Part shown: one piece after another, positions 25,297-33,090 of the stretch
Layout: each line of letters opens with the position of its first letter
Numbering within the stretch: position 1 is the stretch's first letter
NCBI RefSeq assembly: GCF_011044255.1
Contig: NZ_CP049107.1
Span: 1,426,001-1,490,000, forward strand
Direction of reading: 5' to 3'
From: Rhizorhabdus phycosphaerae
GTDB taxonomy: Bacteria; Pseudomonadota; Alphaproteobacteria; Sphingomonadales; Sphingomonadaceae
Length of the DNA stretch: 64,000 nucleotides
Position numbers and translations under genes: made by a program
Notes under the pieces: model-generated
Told to the model about the DNA's origin: nothing
Databases searched by the model: none
The model's input: only the letters and a program-made list of their open reading frames with translations

Positions 25297-26067
25297 TCAT
25301 CCGGCGGTGTAGCCGCCGTCCACGAACAGGGTCTGGCCGGTCACGAAGCCGGACGCGGGCGAAGCGAGGAACAGCAGCGCGCCCATGAGGTCCTCGACCT
25401 CGCCGAGCCGGCCGAGCGGGGTACGATCGACCACGCGGGCGTAAAGCTGTGGCTGGGTGCGGACGAGTTCGCGGTTCAGGTCGGTCACGATCACGGTCGC
25501 GCCCAGCGTGTTGACCGTGATTCCCGCGCCCCCGAACTCGAAGGCGCAGGCCGCGCCGAGATTGGCGAGCCCGGCCTTGGACGCACAATAGGCGCCCCGG
25601 TTCGCCATGCCGCGCCCCGACAGGATCGAACCCATATTGATGATCCGGCCATAGCCGCGCTCGATCATCGCCGGTGCCACCGCGCGGATCGCATGGAAGG
25701 CGCCCATCACATTGACCTCGACGACGCGCGCGAAGTCTTCGGGCAGCACGTCGAGGACCGACTGCGGGTTGGTAATGCCGGCGTTGTTGAACAATATGTC
25801 GATGCGGCCTAGGTCGCGCACCACCTGCGATGCCGCCTCGACCATCGCGGACGGGTCGGACACGTCGGCCTCGACGATCATTACGCGTCGCCCAACCGCC
25901 TGCACTGCCTCGGCAGCCGCCTCGAGCTTCGTGCGATTGCGTGCGACGAGTGCGATGTCCGCGCCTGCTTCTGCCATCGCGAGAGCGCCTGCGGCGCCGA
26001 GGCCGCCGCCGCCGCCGGTCACCACCGCGACCTGGCCGGTCAGGGCAAAGCGCTCGATCCCCTTCAC
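25297..26067 (-). CDS. short-chain dehydrogenase/reductase
   Basis: A 256-residue SDR with TGGGGGLG (17-24), NNAG in LFNNAGITN, a serine in INMGSILSG, YCASK as the catalytic pair, and the end FVDGGYTAG. Arg in VARNRTKL after strand 2 suggests NADP. Its ATG overlaps the stop of the 55-residue gene upstream (ATGA), so translation is coupled. It is one of two SDRs in tandem that are clearly different in sequence, probably for different alcohol or keto positions. Confidence 0.88.
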   Translation of the reverse strand: MKGIERFALTGQVAVVTGGGGGLGAAGALAMAEAGADIALVARNRTKLEAAAEAVQAVGRRVMIVEADVSDPSAMVEAASQVVRDLGRIDILFNNAGITNPQSVLDVLPEDFARVVEVNVMGAFHAIRAVAPAMIERGYGRIINMGSILSGRGMANRGAYCASKAGLANLGAACAFEFGGAGITVNTLGATVIVTDLNRELVRTQPQLYARVVDRTPLGRLGEVEDLMGALLFLASPASGFVTGQTLFVDGGYTAG

Positions 26068-26231
26068 GCTGCCCGTTCCGCTTCACCGCCGCGCAGTTCG
26101 ATCAGCGCGGCGATGCGTGCGCGCAGATAGGCATATTGCCCCGCCATCAGCGCGTCGTCGGTTTTCTTCAGCTGGTCGGCCAGCGCCAGCATGTCGGCCA
26201 GCAGCGCGTCCTCGTCCATGACAGGCGCCAT
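26064..26231 (-). CDS. 55-residue conserved-looking small protein
   Basis: A short reading frame between the PaaK-like ligase and an SDR. The product, MAPVMDEDALLADMLALADQ... ending RGGEAERAA, is predicted to form two amphipathic helices. TAGGAGAG precedes ATG 26231, and its stop overlaps the SDR start (ATGA), which argues for a real gene. I do not know the family. The length and the helix-turn-helix-like hairpin shape suggest a small subunit or chaperone of a neighbouring enzyme rather than an enzyme itself. Confidence 0.6.
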   Translation of the reverse strand: MAPVMDEDALLADMLALADQLKKTDDALMAGQYAYLRARIAALIELRGGEAERAA

Positions 26232-26241
26232 ATCGTCTCTC

Positions 26242-27645
26242 CTACAGCCGGTAACCGTCTTGCCGCTCGTCGCTCCAGCGGCGCGCCTTGTAGGCGAAGC
26301 CCTGGAACTCGGAGCGCGGGACTTCGCACACGTCCATCCAGACGTTGCTGCGTTCCTTGATCGCGGCGCGGACCGACTGGACCAGCCGCCCGCGCTCATC
26401 GGCCGACAGCCCGGCATGATGCTCGGCCACCGCGATCCTCACCTCGATCTCGGTCTTGCCGTCGCGCGTGTAGACCCGGCCCTTATATTCGCCGACCTGG
26501 GGATGGGCGAAGACGGCGGCATCGATCATCGACGGCCAGACATTGTTGCCGCGGATCTTCATCATGTCGTCAAAGCGACCGATCGTGCCGCATTCGATCG
26601 CATTCCAGGCGCCGCCGCCGGCCTCCTGCCATGGCACGAAGCGCGCCGCGTCGCCCGTCCGGAAACGAACGGTCGGGCTGCCCTCGACCGAGAGGTTGGT
26701 GACGACCATCTCGCCCTGCTCGCCCGGCTTGACCGGCTCGCCGGTCACGGGGTCGACGATCTCGATCAGATGCTCCCATTCGAACAGCCGGATCAGTCCG
26801 CGAGCGCCCTTCTCGTCCACCACGCCGGCCGAACAGGTCGAGCCGCCGAAGCCGTTGAGCTGGGTGCTGCCATAGCCTTCCTGCAGCCGGCAGCCCCAAT
26901 AGTCCTCGATCTTCGCGGCCCATTCGGTCGGATAGCCCTCCGCCGCGATGAACAGGCCGTGCATGTCGGGAAAGGCTTCGCGCGGCACGATGCCGCGTGC
27001 GACCAGCGCCTCGGTCAGCGTGTGGAGATAGTTGGTCGAAGCATAGATGAAGTGGACCCCGCCCAGCTTGAGCATCAGGTCGATCTTGGCATCGGTGGAA
27101 AGGTTGCCACCGACGTGGAAGCCCGTAGCGCCGACAATCCGCAAAGCCTCGCCCGGCCCCCAGCCACCGGTGGTCATGCCGCCGGCCGGAACGCAGTTCA
27201 GCGCGGTATCGCCCTTGCGCAGCCCCGCCATGAACCACGGCAAAGCGTGGAGATAGCCGAGGATGTGCACGTCGCGCTGGGTGCGGCCGTAAATTTCCTG
27301 GCCCTGACCCGACGTGCCGCTGGTCATGCTGATGTGGACGACTTCGTCGCGATCGACGCCGAGGCGCGTACCGAAGGGCGGCGCGGACTGCTGGTCCTTG
27401 AGGAAATCGGCCTTGGCCGAGGTCGGGAAAGTCTTGCGAAAATGGTCGAGGCTGGTGATCCGGCCGTCGACGATCCCGCCCTCCGCCATCTTCGCACGAT
27501 AGAAATCGCTCTTCGCATGAAGCCGTTCACAGAGCGCCCGGACCTTGCGCAACTGATAGGCTTCCAGCTCCTCGCGGGACATGCCCGCGAAGCGCTTCAG
27601 CAGCGGGGATGCGGCGAAGGGATCGGCGATGGCCGGCGACGCCAT
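26242..27645 (-). CDS. PaaK-like acyl/aryl-CoA ligase
   Basis: A 467-residue adenylate-forming ligase of the phenylacetate-CoA ligase branch: the nucleotide loop MTSGTSGQGQEIYG (about 108-121), YGSTQLNG as the adenine-binding segment, FRTGDAARF, and a C-terminal lysine in GFAYKARRW for adenylation. It activates a carboxylic acid with ATP and CoA; substrates of the branch include phenylacetate and longer or polycyclic acids. Spacing to the DUF35 gene upstream is three bases, so it belongs to the acyl-CoA operon. The substrate is not assignable. Confidence 0.85.
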   Translation of the reverse strand: MASPAIADPFAASPLLKRFAGMSREELEAYQLRKVRALCERLHAKSDFYRAKMAEGGIVDGRITSLDHFRKTFPTSAKADFLKDQQSAPPFGTRLGVDRDEVVHISMTSGTSGQGQEIYGRTQRDVHILGYLHALPWFMAGLRKGDTALNCVPAGGMTTGGWGPGEALRIVGATGFHVGGNLSTDAKIDLMLKLGGVHFIYASTNYLHTLTEALVARGIVPREAFPDMHGLFIAAEGYPTEWAAKIEDYWGCRLQEGYGSTQLNGFGGSTCSAGVVDEKGARGLIRLFEWEHLIEIVDPVTGEPVKPGEQGEMVVTNLSVEGSPTVRFRTGDAARFVPWQEAGGGAWNAIECGTIGRFDDMMKIRGNNVWPSMIDAAVFAHPQVGEYKGRVYTRDGKTEIEVRIAVAEHHAGLSADERGRLVQSVRAAIKERSNVWMDVCEVPRSEFQGFAYKARRWSDERQDGYRL

Positions 27646-27648
27646 GGC

Positions 27649-28068
27649 TCAGCCCTCGACGGGACGGAAAGCCGGCAGCGTGATCTCTGCCGTCGCACGG
27701 TTGAAGACGATCTGGACCGGCATGTCGGCGCGCATGTTCTCGGGTGCCACGCCAACGATGTTGCCGGTCATGCGGCATCCCTCGTCGAGCGTGACGAGCG
27801 CCACGATATAGGGAACATCGTCGGCATAGATGTCGCGCGGGACGGGATGGCGCACGACGATCCAGCTGAAGACCTTCCCCTTGCCGCTCACCTCGACCCA
27901 TTCGGGGCGCTCGAGCGAGCCCGGGCAGAAGGTGACGGGCGGGAAGAGATGCTCGCCGGTCGAGGCGCAGCGCTGGAGCATCAGGCGCCCCTCGCGCATG
28001 CCGTCCCAGAAGGGCGTGCTTTCGGGATCGGGAACCGGCAGGGGCTTGGCATAGGCGGTGTCGGACAT
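27649..28068 (-). CDS. DUF35 OB-fold acyl-CoA-associated protein
   Basis: A 139-residue DUF35 protein: an N-terminal rubredoxin-like zinc hairpin followed by an OB fold. In the hairpin (about residues 26-52) only two of the usual four cysteines remain (RCASTGEHLFPPVTFCPG), so zinc binding may be lost. DUF35 proteins pair with thiolase-like partners; in actinobacterial steroid side-chain loss the DUF35 domain of ChsH2 binds the Ltp2 aldolase. Here the thiolase-like gene lies directly upstream with the same strand and one base between them, so the two proteins probably form a complex. Confidence 0.85.
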   Translation of the reverse strand: MSDTAYAKPLPVPDPESTPFWDGMREGRLMLQRCASTGEHLFPPVTFCPGSLERPEWVEVSGKGKVFSWIVVRHPVPRDIYADDVPYIVALVTLDEGCRMTGNIVGVAPENMRADMPVQIVFNRATAEITLPAFRPVEG

Positions 28069-28069
28069 G

Positions 28070-29227
28070 TCAGTTCCTCAGGATCATGGCGCTGCCGCAG
28101 GTCATCGCGCCTGCGGTGGTGAGGGCGATCTCCGCCCCCTCGATCTGGCGTTCGCCGGCAGTGCCGCGCAGTTGCTCGACCGCCTCGATCACATGGTTGA
28201 AGCCGTGGATATAGGCCTCCGAGAGAAGCCCTCCATGGGTGTTGACCGGCAGTTCGCCGTCGCGCGCGATGCGCCCGCCCATGACGAAGGGGCCGCCCTC
28301 GCCTTCCTTGCAGAAGCCGAGCCCTTCGAGCGCCATCAGCACGCTGTAGGTAAAGCAGTCATATATCTCCGCGACGTCGACATCCTTGGGGCCGATGCCC
28401 GCGCTGCCCCACAGATCGTCGGCCAGATATTTGAAGCAGTTGTGCGAGTGGCTCGGCCAGCGGATCGCATCGAACAGGTCGTCGCCCTGGCTCGGTCCGC
28501 CGCCATAGGCGCCGCCCATGATGAAGACCGGCTTCTGGCGCAGGTCCCGCGCATGCTCCGCCGAGGTGATCACGACCGCGCAGGCGCCGTCACTCTCGAG
28601 GCAGATGTCGTACATGCGGAAAGGATCGACGATCATCCGCGAGTTGAAATAATCGTCCTTGGTCATCGGCGTGCGCTGCATCGCGCGCTCGTTGAGCAAC
28701 GCGTTGGCTCGGAAGGTGGTCGCGATCTCGGCCCAATGCTCCTCGGTGGTGCCGTAATCGATCATGTGGCGACGCGCCCACATCGCCATCGCCTGCGGAT
28801 AGGTGATCCAGCCGAGCGGTGCGGTATATTGCGTCACGCCATAGGCCGACATGTCGCGCCCGCCGCCAAGGCGAAAACCCGAGCGACCGTTCATCGCGCG
28901 GAAGCAGACCACATTCTTCGCCAGCCCTGCTTCGATCGCGGCGGCCGCAGCGAGGGTGATCAGGTTCGCGCCATTGCCACCTGCGGCATAGTCGACCGCA
29001 TAGCCGGCATTGACGATGCCCATCTCGGTCGCGACGCCGATCGCGGGAGCGCTGTCGTTGAAGTTGAAGCTGACGATCCCGTCGATGTCGCCGACGGTCA
29101 GGCCCGCATCCTCGATCGCCTTGAGGCAGGCTTCGGTCGCAAGGCTGCGCACGGTGCGGCCGGAGAATTTGCTATATTCAGTGTTGCCGATCCCGGCGAT
29201 CGCATATTTGTCGCGCAGCTTGTACAT
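28070..29227 (-). CDS. thiolase-like (lipid-transfer/Ltp2-type) protein without the nucleophilic cysteine
   Basis: A 385-residue thiolase-fold protein: IAGIGNTEYSKFSGR at the start, NTHGGLLSEAYIHGFNH and GAMTCGSAMIL at the end. At the position of the acyl-accepting cysteine the sequence is AAGGNGANL, so thiolase chemistry is unlikely. The same loss is seen in Ltp2 retro-aldolases, which cleave a beta-hydroxyacyl-CoA side chain from steroids with a DUF35 partner. The adjacent DUF35 gene supports that reading. AAGGAAAG precedes ATG 29227, and the gap to the hydratase gene upstream is two bases. The substrate remains open. Confidence 0.85.
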   Translation of the reverse strand: MYKLRDKYAIAGIGNTEYSKFSGRTVRSLATEACLKAIEDAGLTVGDIDGIVSFNFNDSAPAIGVATEMGIVNAGYAVDYAAGGNGANLITLAAAAAIEAGLAKNVVCFRAMNGRSGFRLGGGRDMSAYGVTQYTAPLGWITYPQAMAMWARRHMIDYGTTEEHWAEIATTFRANALLNERAMQRTPMTKDDYFNSRMIVDPFRMYDICLESDGACAVVITSAEHARDLRQKPVFIMGGAYGGGPSQGDDLFDAIRWPSHSHNCFKYLADDLWGSAGIGPKDVDVAEIYDCFTYSVLMALEGLGFCKEGEGGPFVMGGRIARDGELPVNTHGGLLSEAYIHGFNHVIEAVEQLRGTAGERQIEGAEIALTTAGAMTCGSAMILRN

Positions 29228-29229
29228 GG

Positions 29230-30027
29230 TCAGCTTTCCTTGGGCGCGCCGAACCGCGGCGCGCGCTTTTCCTTGAAGGCAATGAGGCCCTCGGTGGCAT
29301 CGGGCTCGGTGGTCGCGTAGCGATGGACGAAGGCGATCTCCTCGCGCAGCCCTTCCTCATAGGGCGTGTCGAGCGTCATGTTCGCGAGCCGCTTGGCGCC
29401 GGCCAGGCCGACCGGGCTCTTTGTCTCCATGCCTGCGATCCACTGCTTCGCCTCGGCGATCAGGTCGGCATCGGCCGCAACCTTCGTCACGAGGCCCCAC
29501 GCCTGCGACGTCGCGGCATCGAGCAATTCGCCGGTCAGCATCAGATGTTTGGCGCGCAGCAAGCCGATGGCGCGGGGAAGGCGTTGCGACCCCCCTGCGC
29601 CCGGGAGCTGGCCGAAGTTCAGATGCCCGTCGCCGATGCGTGCGCTCTCGCCCGCGATCGCCATGTCGCAGGCGAGCAGCAGTTCGATGCCGCCCGCGAC
29701 GCAGACGCCATTGACCGCCGCGATCCAGACTGCCCGCGCTTTCTCGATGCCGACGAGCATGTCGTAAAAATCGTCGAGGAAAGCCTGGAACTCGGCCGGC
29801 TCGCGGTAGAGGCGGATATAGCCGTCGAGGTCGCCCCCAGCCGAGAAGCTGCGACCGGCGCCGGTCAACAGGACGAAGTCGATGCCCTCGCGCGCCTCGA
29901 TCTCTGCGACCGCGCGCTTGAGTTCCTTGACCGTGGACCAGTCGAGCGGATTCAGCTTCTCCGCACGCGACAGCGTCAGCAGCGCGGTGCGGCCTTCATA
30001 AACGAGGGTGAGGTTCTCGTAGCTCAT
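29230..30027 (-). CDS. enoyl-CoA hydratase/isomerase family protein
   Basis: A 265-residue crotonase. Oxyanion-hole elements are FSAGGDL and AAVNGVCVAGGIEL. The first catalytic glutamate is present in GGIELLLACD, but the second (E164 of rat hydratase) aligns to His in GDGHLNFGQLPGAGG, so this may be an isomerase, hydrolase or lyase rather than a standard hydratase. I start at ATG 30027, which overlaps the stop of the acyl-CoA ligase (ATGA); the longer frame upstream is a shadow of that gene. It is part of the leftward acyl-CoA operon. Confidence 0.88.
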   Translation of the reverse strand: MSYENLTLVYEGRTALLTLSRAEKLNPLDWSTVKELKRAVAEIEAREGIDFVLLTGAGRSFSAGGDLDGYIRLYREPAEFQAFLDDFYDMLVGIEKARAVWIAAVNGVCVAGGIELLLACDMAIAGESARIGDGHLNFGQLPGAGGSQRLPRAIGLLRAKHLMLTGELLDAATSQAWGLVTKVAADADLIAEAKQWIAGMETKSPVGLAGAKRLANMTLDTPYEEGLREEIAFVHRYATTEPDATEGLIAFKEKRAPRFGAPKES

Positions 30028-31649
30028 GCCGGCACCGCCCAGCGCTTCTTCGCGTCGTCGGTCAGCGCGCCCTTGGCGACCTTGCCGCCGGAAGAGCGCG
30101 GCAGTTCGTCCATCAGGACCAGATATTCGGGGAACCATTCACGCGACACGCCACGCTCCGAAAGATGCGCGGTCAGCTGATCGAGCGTCAGTTCCTGCCC
30201 TGCCCTGGGCACGACATAGACGCAGACGCGCTCACCGAAGACGGGATCCGGGGCAGGTACCGCCGCGACCAGCGCCACGGCGGGATGGGTTGCCACCTCC
30301 GCCTCGATCGCGGGCGCGGACAGATTCTTGCCGCCACGGATGATGAACTCCGACGTCCGGCCGACGACACGCAGATAGCCGTCCGCATCGACGTCGACGA
30401 TGTCGCCCATCAGCATCCACCCATCAGGGGTGAACAGCTTGGCGTTGGCCTCGTCATCGTCCCAATAGCCGAGGCAGGTGGCCGGACCGCGACAGGCGGG
30501 CTGCCCGCTGCCCTCGACCTCTGCGCGCGTGGCGGGATCGAACAGGCGGACCTCCATCTCGTCGATGATGCGTCCGGCGGTCTTCAGCCGATGCTCGCGG
30601 CTGTCGCTCGCGGTCGTCCGGCTGAGGGCGCCCGTCTCGTTCGAACCGTAAAATTGCAGGACCGCCGCACCGGTGACTTCCTCGAACTCGGCGGCACGCT
30701 TGTAGGGCACGGCCTCGCCGCCTGTGAACATCGCGCGGAGCGACGACAGGTCGCGCGGGCGCTCGGCCTGTTCGTTGAGCAGCATGATGAACTGGGTAGA
30801 GACGCAGCACAGCACCGTGACGCGCTCGCGCTCGATCAGGTCGAGCGCGAGGCCGGCATCGAAGCGCGGCAGGACGACCGTCGGCACGCCGAGCGCGGTG
30901 GGCGAGAAATGCGCGGTCCACAGCCCGAAGCCGAAAGGCGCGGGAACGGCGCCCATGAAGACCTCATCCTCGCCGAAGCACCCGGCTTCGGCGGCGAGCT
31001 TATGAAAATAGAACCAGCGATTCTGCGTGTGCATCACGCATTTGGGCATGCCGGTGGTGCCCGAGGTCGAATTGATCAGGAACAGGGAGTCCGGATCGCC
31101 TAAGGGAAAACCGGCCGTGTCGACCGGAGCTGCCACGATCCATTCCGGGTTGGCGATCAGGTCCGGTACCGCGAGCCACTGCGACAGGGGAGCCCCCTGC
31201 CCGCGCACCGCTGCGACGAGTTCTGCGATCGACTGGTCGCGCATCCGGTCGTGGGCAATCAACAGCCCGGCACCGGTGCGCTTGAGAAGGTGCGCGATCT
31301 CCGCGATGCCTGCGCGGGCACCGATCCCGACCGCCACCATGCCGGCCCGTTCGACGCCGAGTAGAGCGGCATGGACGGCCGGTCCATCGGGCAGGATGAC
31401 GGCGACGCGCGACCCGGGCGGCAGGCCGCGCGCCAGAATCTCCGCTGCGATGCGGTTGCCCGCCTGATCATATTGGAGCCAGCTGAACCGCCCCTCGGGC
31501 GTGACATAGGCATCGGCATCGGGCTTCGCCTGCGCGAGGTCGGCGACACGGCGCGACAGCGTTAGATCGCCCCACCAGCCGGCGGCGCGATAGCGCGCGG
31601 CAGCCTCCGGATCGGCGCGCCCGCTGCGGGCGACCTCAAGCGGCTTCAC
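30024..31649 (-). CDS. AMP-dependent acyl-CoA synthetase/ligase
   Basis: A 541-residue adenylate-forming enzyme: the P-loop INSTSGTTGMPKC (about 192-204), YGSNETG, the MGDIVDVDADGYLRVVGRTSEFI hinge region, and the C-terminal lysine in PRSSGGKVAKGAL. The N-terminal WWGDLTLSRRV resembles cyclohexanecarboxylate- and dihydroxybenzoate-type ligases. It starts at GTG 31649 with AGGAGG eight bases upstream. It is the first gene of the operon with hydratase, thiolase-like, DUF35 and PaaK-like genes, so two different acids or intermediates are probably activated. The true substrate is unknown. Confidence 0.88.
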   Translation of the reverse strand: MKPLEVARSGRADPEAAARYRAAGWWGDLTLSRRVADLAQAKPDADAYVTPEGRFSWLQYDQAGNRIAAEILARGLPPGSRVAVILPDGPAVHAALLGVERAGMVAVGIGARAGIAEIAHLLKRTGAGLLIAHDRMRDQSIAELVAAVRGQGAPLSQWLAVPDLIANPEWIVAAPVDTAGFPLGDPDSLFLINSTSGTTGMPKCVMHTQNRWFYFHKLAAEAGCFGEDEVFMGAVPAPFGFGLWTAHFSPTALGVPTVVLPRFDAGLALDLIERERVTVLCCVSTQFIMLLNEQAERPRDLSSLRAMFTGGEAVPYKRAAEFEEVTGAAVLQFYGSNETGALSRTTASDSREHRLKTAGRIIDEMEVRLFDPATRAEVEGSGQPACRGPATCLGYWDDDEANAKLFTPDGWMLMGDIVDVDADGYLRVVGRTSEFIIRGGKNLSAPAIEAEVATHPAVALVAAVPAPDPVFGERVCVYVVPRAGQELTLDQLTAHLSERGVSREWFPEYLVLMDELPRSSGGKVAKGALTDDAKKRWAVPA

Positions 31650-31853
31650 AGCAATCCCTCCTGCCCCTCGTCGTCTGTAAATTAGGTATCATTGCCATGA
31701 TGCGAGCCGTCAACCGGCCAGTTCCGTTCCGATCGGAAGGTACCCAAGTGCACGATCTGCGTCGTGCTTCCGGGCCAGCTCGAAACGAACTCTGTGTGGC
31801 GATCGACCGGGCTGGCGGAGGACAGCACCTCCGCCAGACCCGGCCCGACATCG

Positions 31854-32996
31854 TCAGGCAGCCGCCAGCTTCGGGCGGGTTTCGACCTTCTCCGCGGCCG
31901 GGAACTTGTACAGCTTCTCGGCATTGCCATGCAGGATCGCGGCCTTGGTCGGCCCCGGAACGCCAGCCATGGAGGCCTGAATCGTACGCCAGCTGTAGGG
32001 ATAGTCGGCGCTGATGTGCGGATAGTCGGTCGACCACAGCACCCGCTCCGGGTTCATATAGCTGAGATTGTCGAGCCCGAAGCTGTCGGTCATGTAGCCG
32101 AAGTAGAAATGCTCATCGATATATTCGGACGGCAGACGCTTCAGGCCGAAATGGCTGACCTTTTCGAGGCGCTGATAATTGTTGTCGATCTGCTCCTTCA
32201 CGTAAGGAACCCAGCCGAAGTCGACCTCGGCAAAGGCAACCTTGAGGTTCGGGAAGCGATCGAACACGCCGTTGAAGATGAACTCGATGCAGCGATTGGG
32301 CGCATCGAAGAAGCGACCATAGCCGGGCAGCTTCGCCTTGTGGGGCGACGGCTTGTAGATGCCCAGCGCAACGTGAATGTTGAAGCTGACGTCACGCTCG
32401 TGGATCGCTGCCCACAGATAGTCATGCTCATCAGTCATGACGGTGGTGCCGGTCGGATAGGCCTGCGACATCACCGCGCGCATGCCGGGGCGACCGAGCA
32501 CGCGGTCCATCTCCTCGACCGCGACCTTCACACCACCACGGTTGGGGATGTAGACCAGACCGCAGAAGCGGCTCGGGTCATAGGCCACATATTCGGAGAC
32601 CCAATCGTTGTAGGCGCGGACCAGCGCGAGGTGGAATTCCTCGTCCTCGACCAGGGCAATCGCTGCCTGGATCGAGGGGGTCGGGTACATCACCTCGGCG
32701 GTGACGCCGTCGCGGTCCTGCTCCTTGACGCGCTCGGCCGGATCCCAGCCGCCCTTGCGCATATCCTCGAAGCGCATCCACGCCTTCACTTCCTCGGGCG
32801 GCAGGCCGGCACAGGCGTTCCAGCCGAAATTGCGCGGGCCGTCCAGCCCTTCGAAAATCCAGCCATCGCCTTCCGGAAAACTCTCCATACGAGGCGCGCG
32901 GTCTTTGAATTTCGCGGCCACGCGCTTCGTGAACAGGTCGCCCGGCTCATTGAAGTGACTGTCCGCCGAAATCAGCCTGCTGCTACCCAAAGGCAT
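31854..32996 (-). CDS. amidohydrolase_2-family metal-dependent hydrolase/decarboxylase
   Basis: A 380-residue TIM-barrel protein of the ACMS-decarboxylase/amidohydrolase_2 group. Metal site elements are DSHFNEP at the N-terminus, a barrel histidine in FNIHVALG, and the catalytic aspartate in WSTDYPHISADYP. Members hydrolyse or decarboxylate ring-cleavage or aromatic acids. AGGAGATG precedes ATG 32996, and the perfect shared palindrome lies 20 bases upstream. A 204-base gap with no recognisable gene separates it from the ligase operon. By family it is unrelated to the two D-aminoacylase-type amidohydrolases in the window. Confidence 0.88.
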   Translation of the reverse strand: MPLGSSRLISADSHFNEPGDLFTKRVAAKFKDRAPRMESFPEGDGWIFEGLDGPRNFGWNACAGLPPEEVKAWMRFEDMRKGGWDPAERVKEQDRDGVTAEVMYPTPSIQAAIALVEDEEFHLALVRAYNDWVSEYVAYDPSRFCGLVYIPNRGGVKVAVEEMDRVLGRPGMRAVMSQAYPTGTTVMTDEHDYLWAAIHERDVSFNIHVALGIYKPSPHKAKLPGYGRFFDAPNRCIEFIFNGVFDRFPNLKVAFAEVDFGWVPYVKEQIDNNYQRLEKVSHFGLKRLPSEYIDEHFYFGYMTDSFGLDNLSYMNPERVLWSTDYPHISADYPYSWRTIQASMAGVPGPTKAAILHGNAEKLYKFPAAEKVETRPKLAAA

Positions 32997-33016
32997 CGAT
33001 TCATCTCCTGTATTAG

Positions 33017-33034
33017 CTATCTTATATAAGATAG
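33017..33034. promoter_or_regulatory. perfect 18-bp palindrome CTATCTTATATAAGATAG over the amidohydrolase promoter
   Basis: An 18-bp perfect palindrome whose inner 16 bases are identical to 14675-14690. On the minus strand a TTGACT (33054-33049) lies 17 bases before TCTTAT inside the palindrome, so a regulator bound here would cover the -10 region and block transcription of the gene starting at 32996. Confidence 0.7.
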
Positions 33035-33090
33035 AAAAAATTGATCTGAGTCAACCGCGTCCGCCCTTCGCGTATCGGCATCGCAGCGAG

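Noticed and set aside
31650..31853. Possible small gene between the acyl-CoA ligase and amidohydrolase_2 genes
   Set aside because: Short frames only, without ribosome sites or recognisable sequence.
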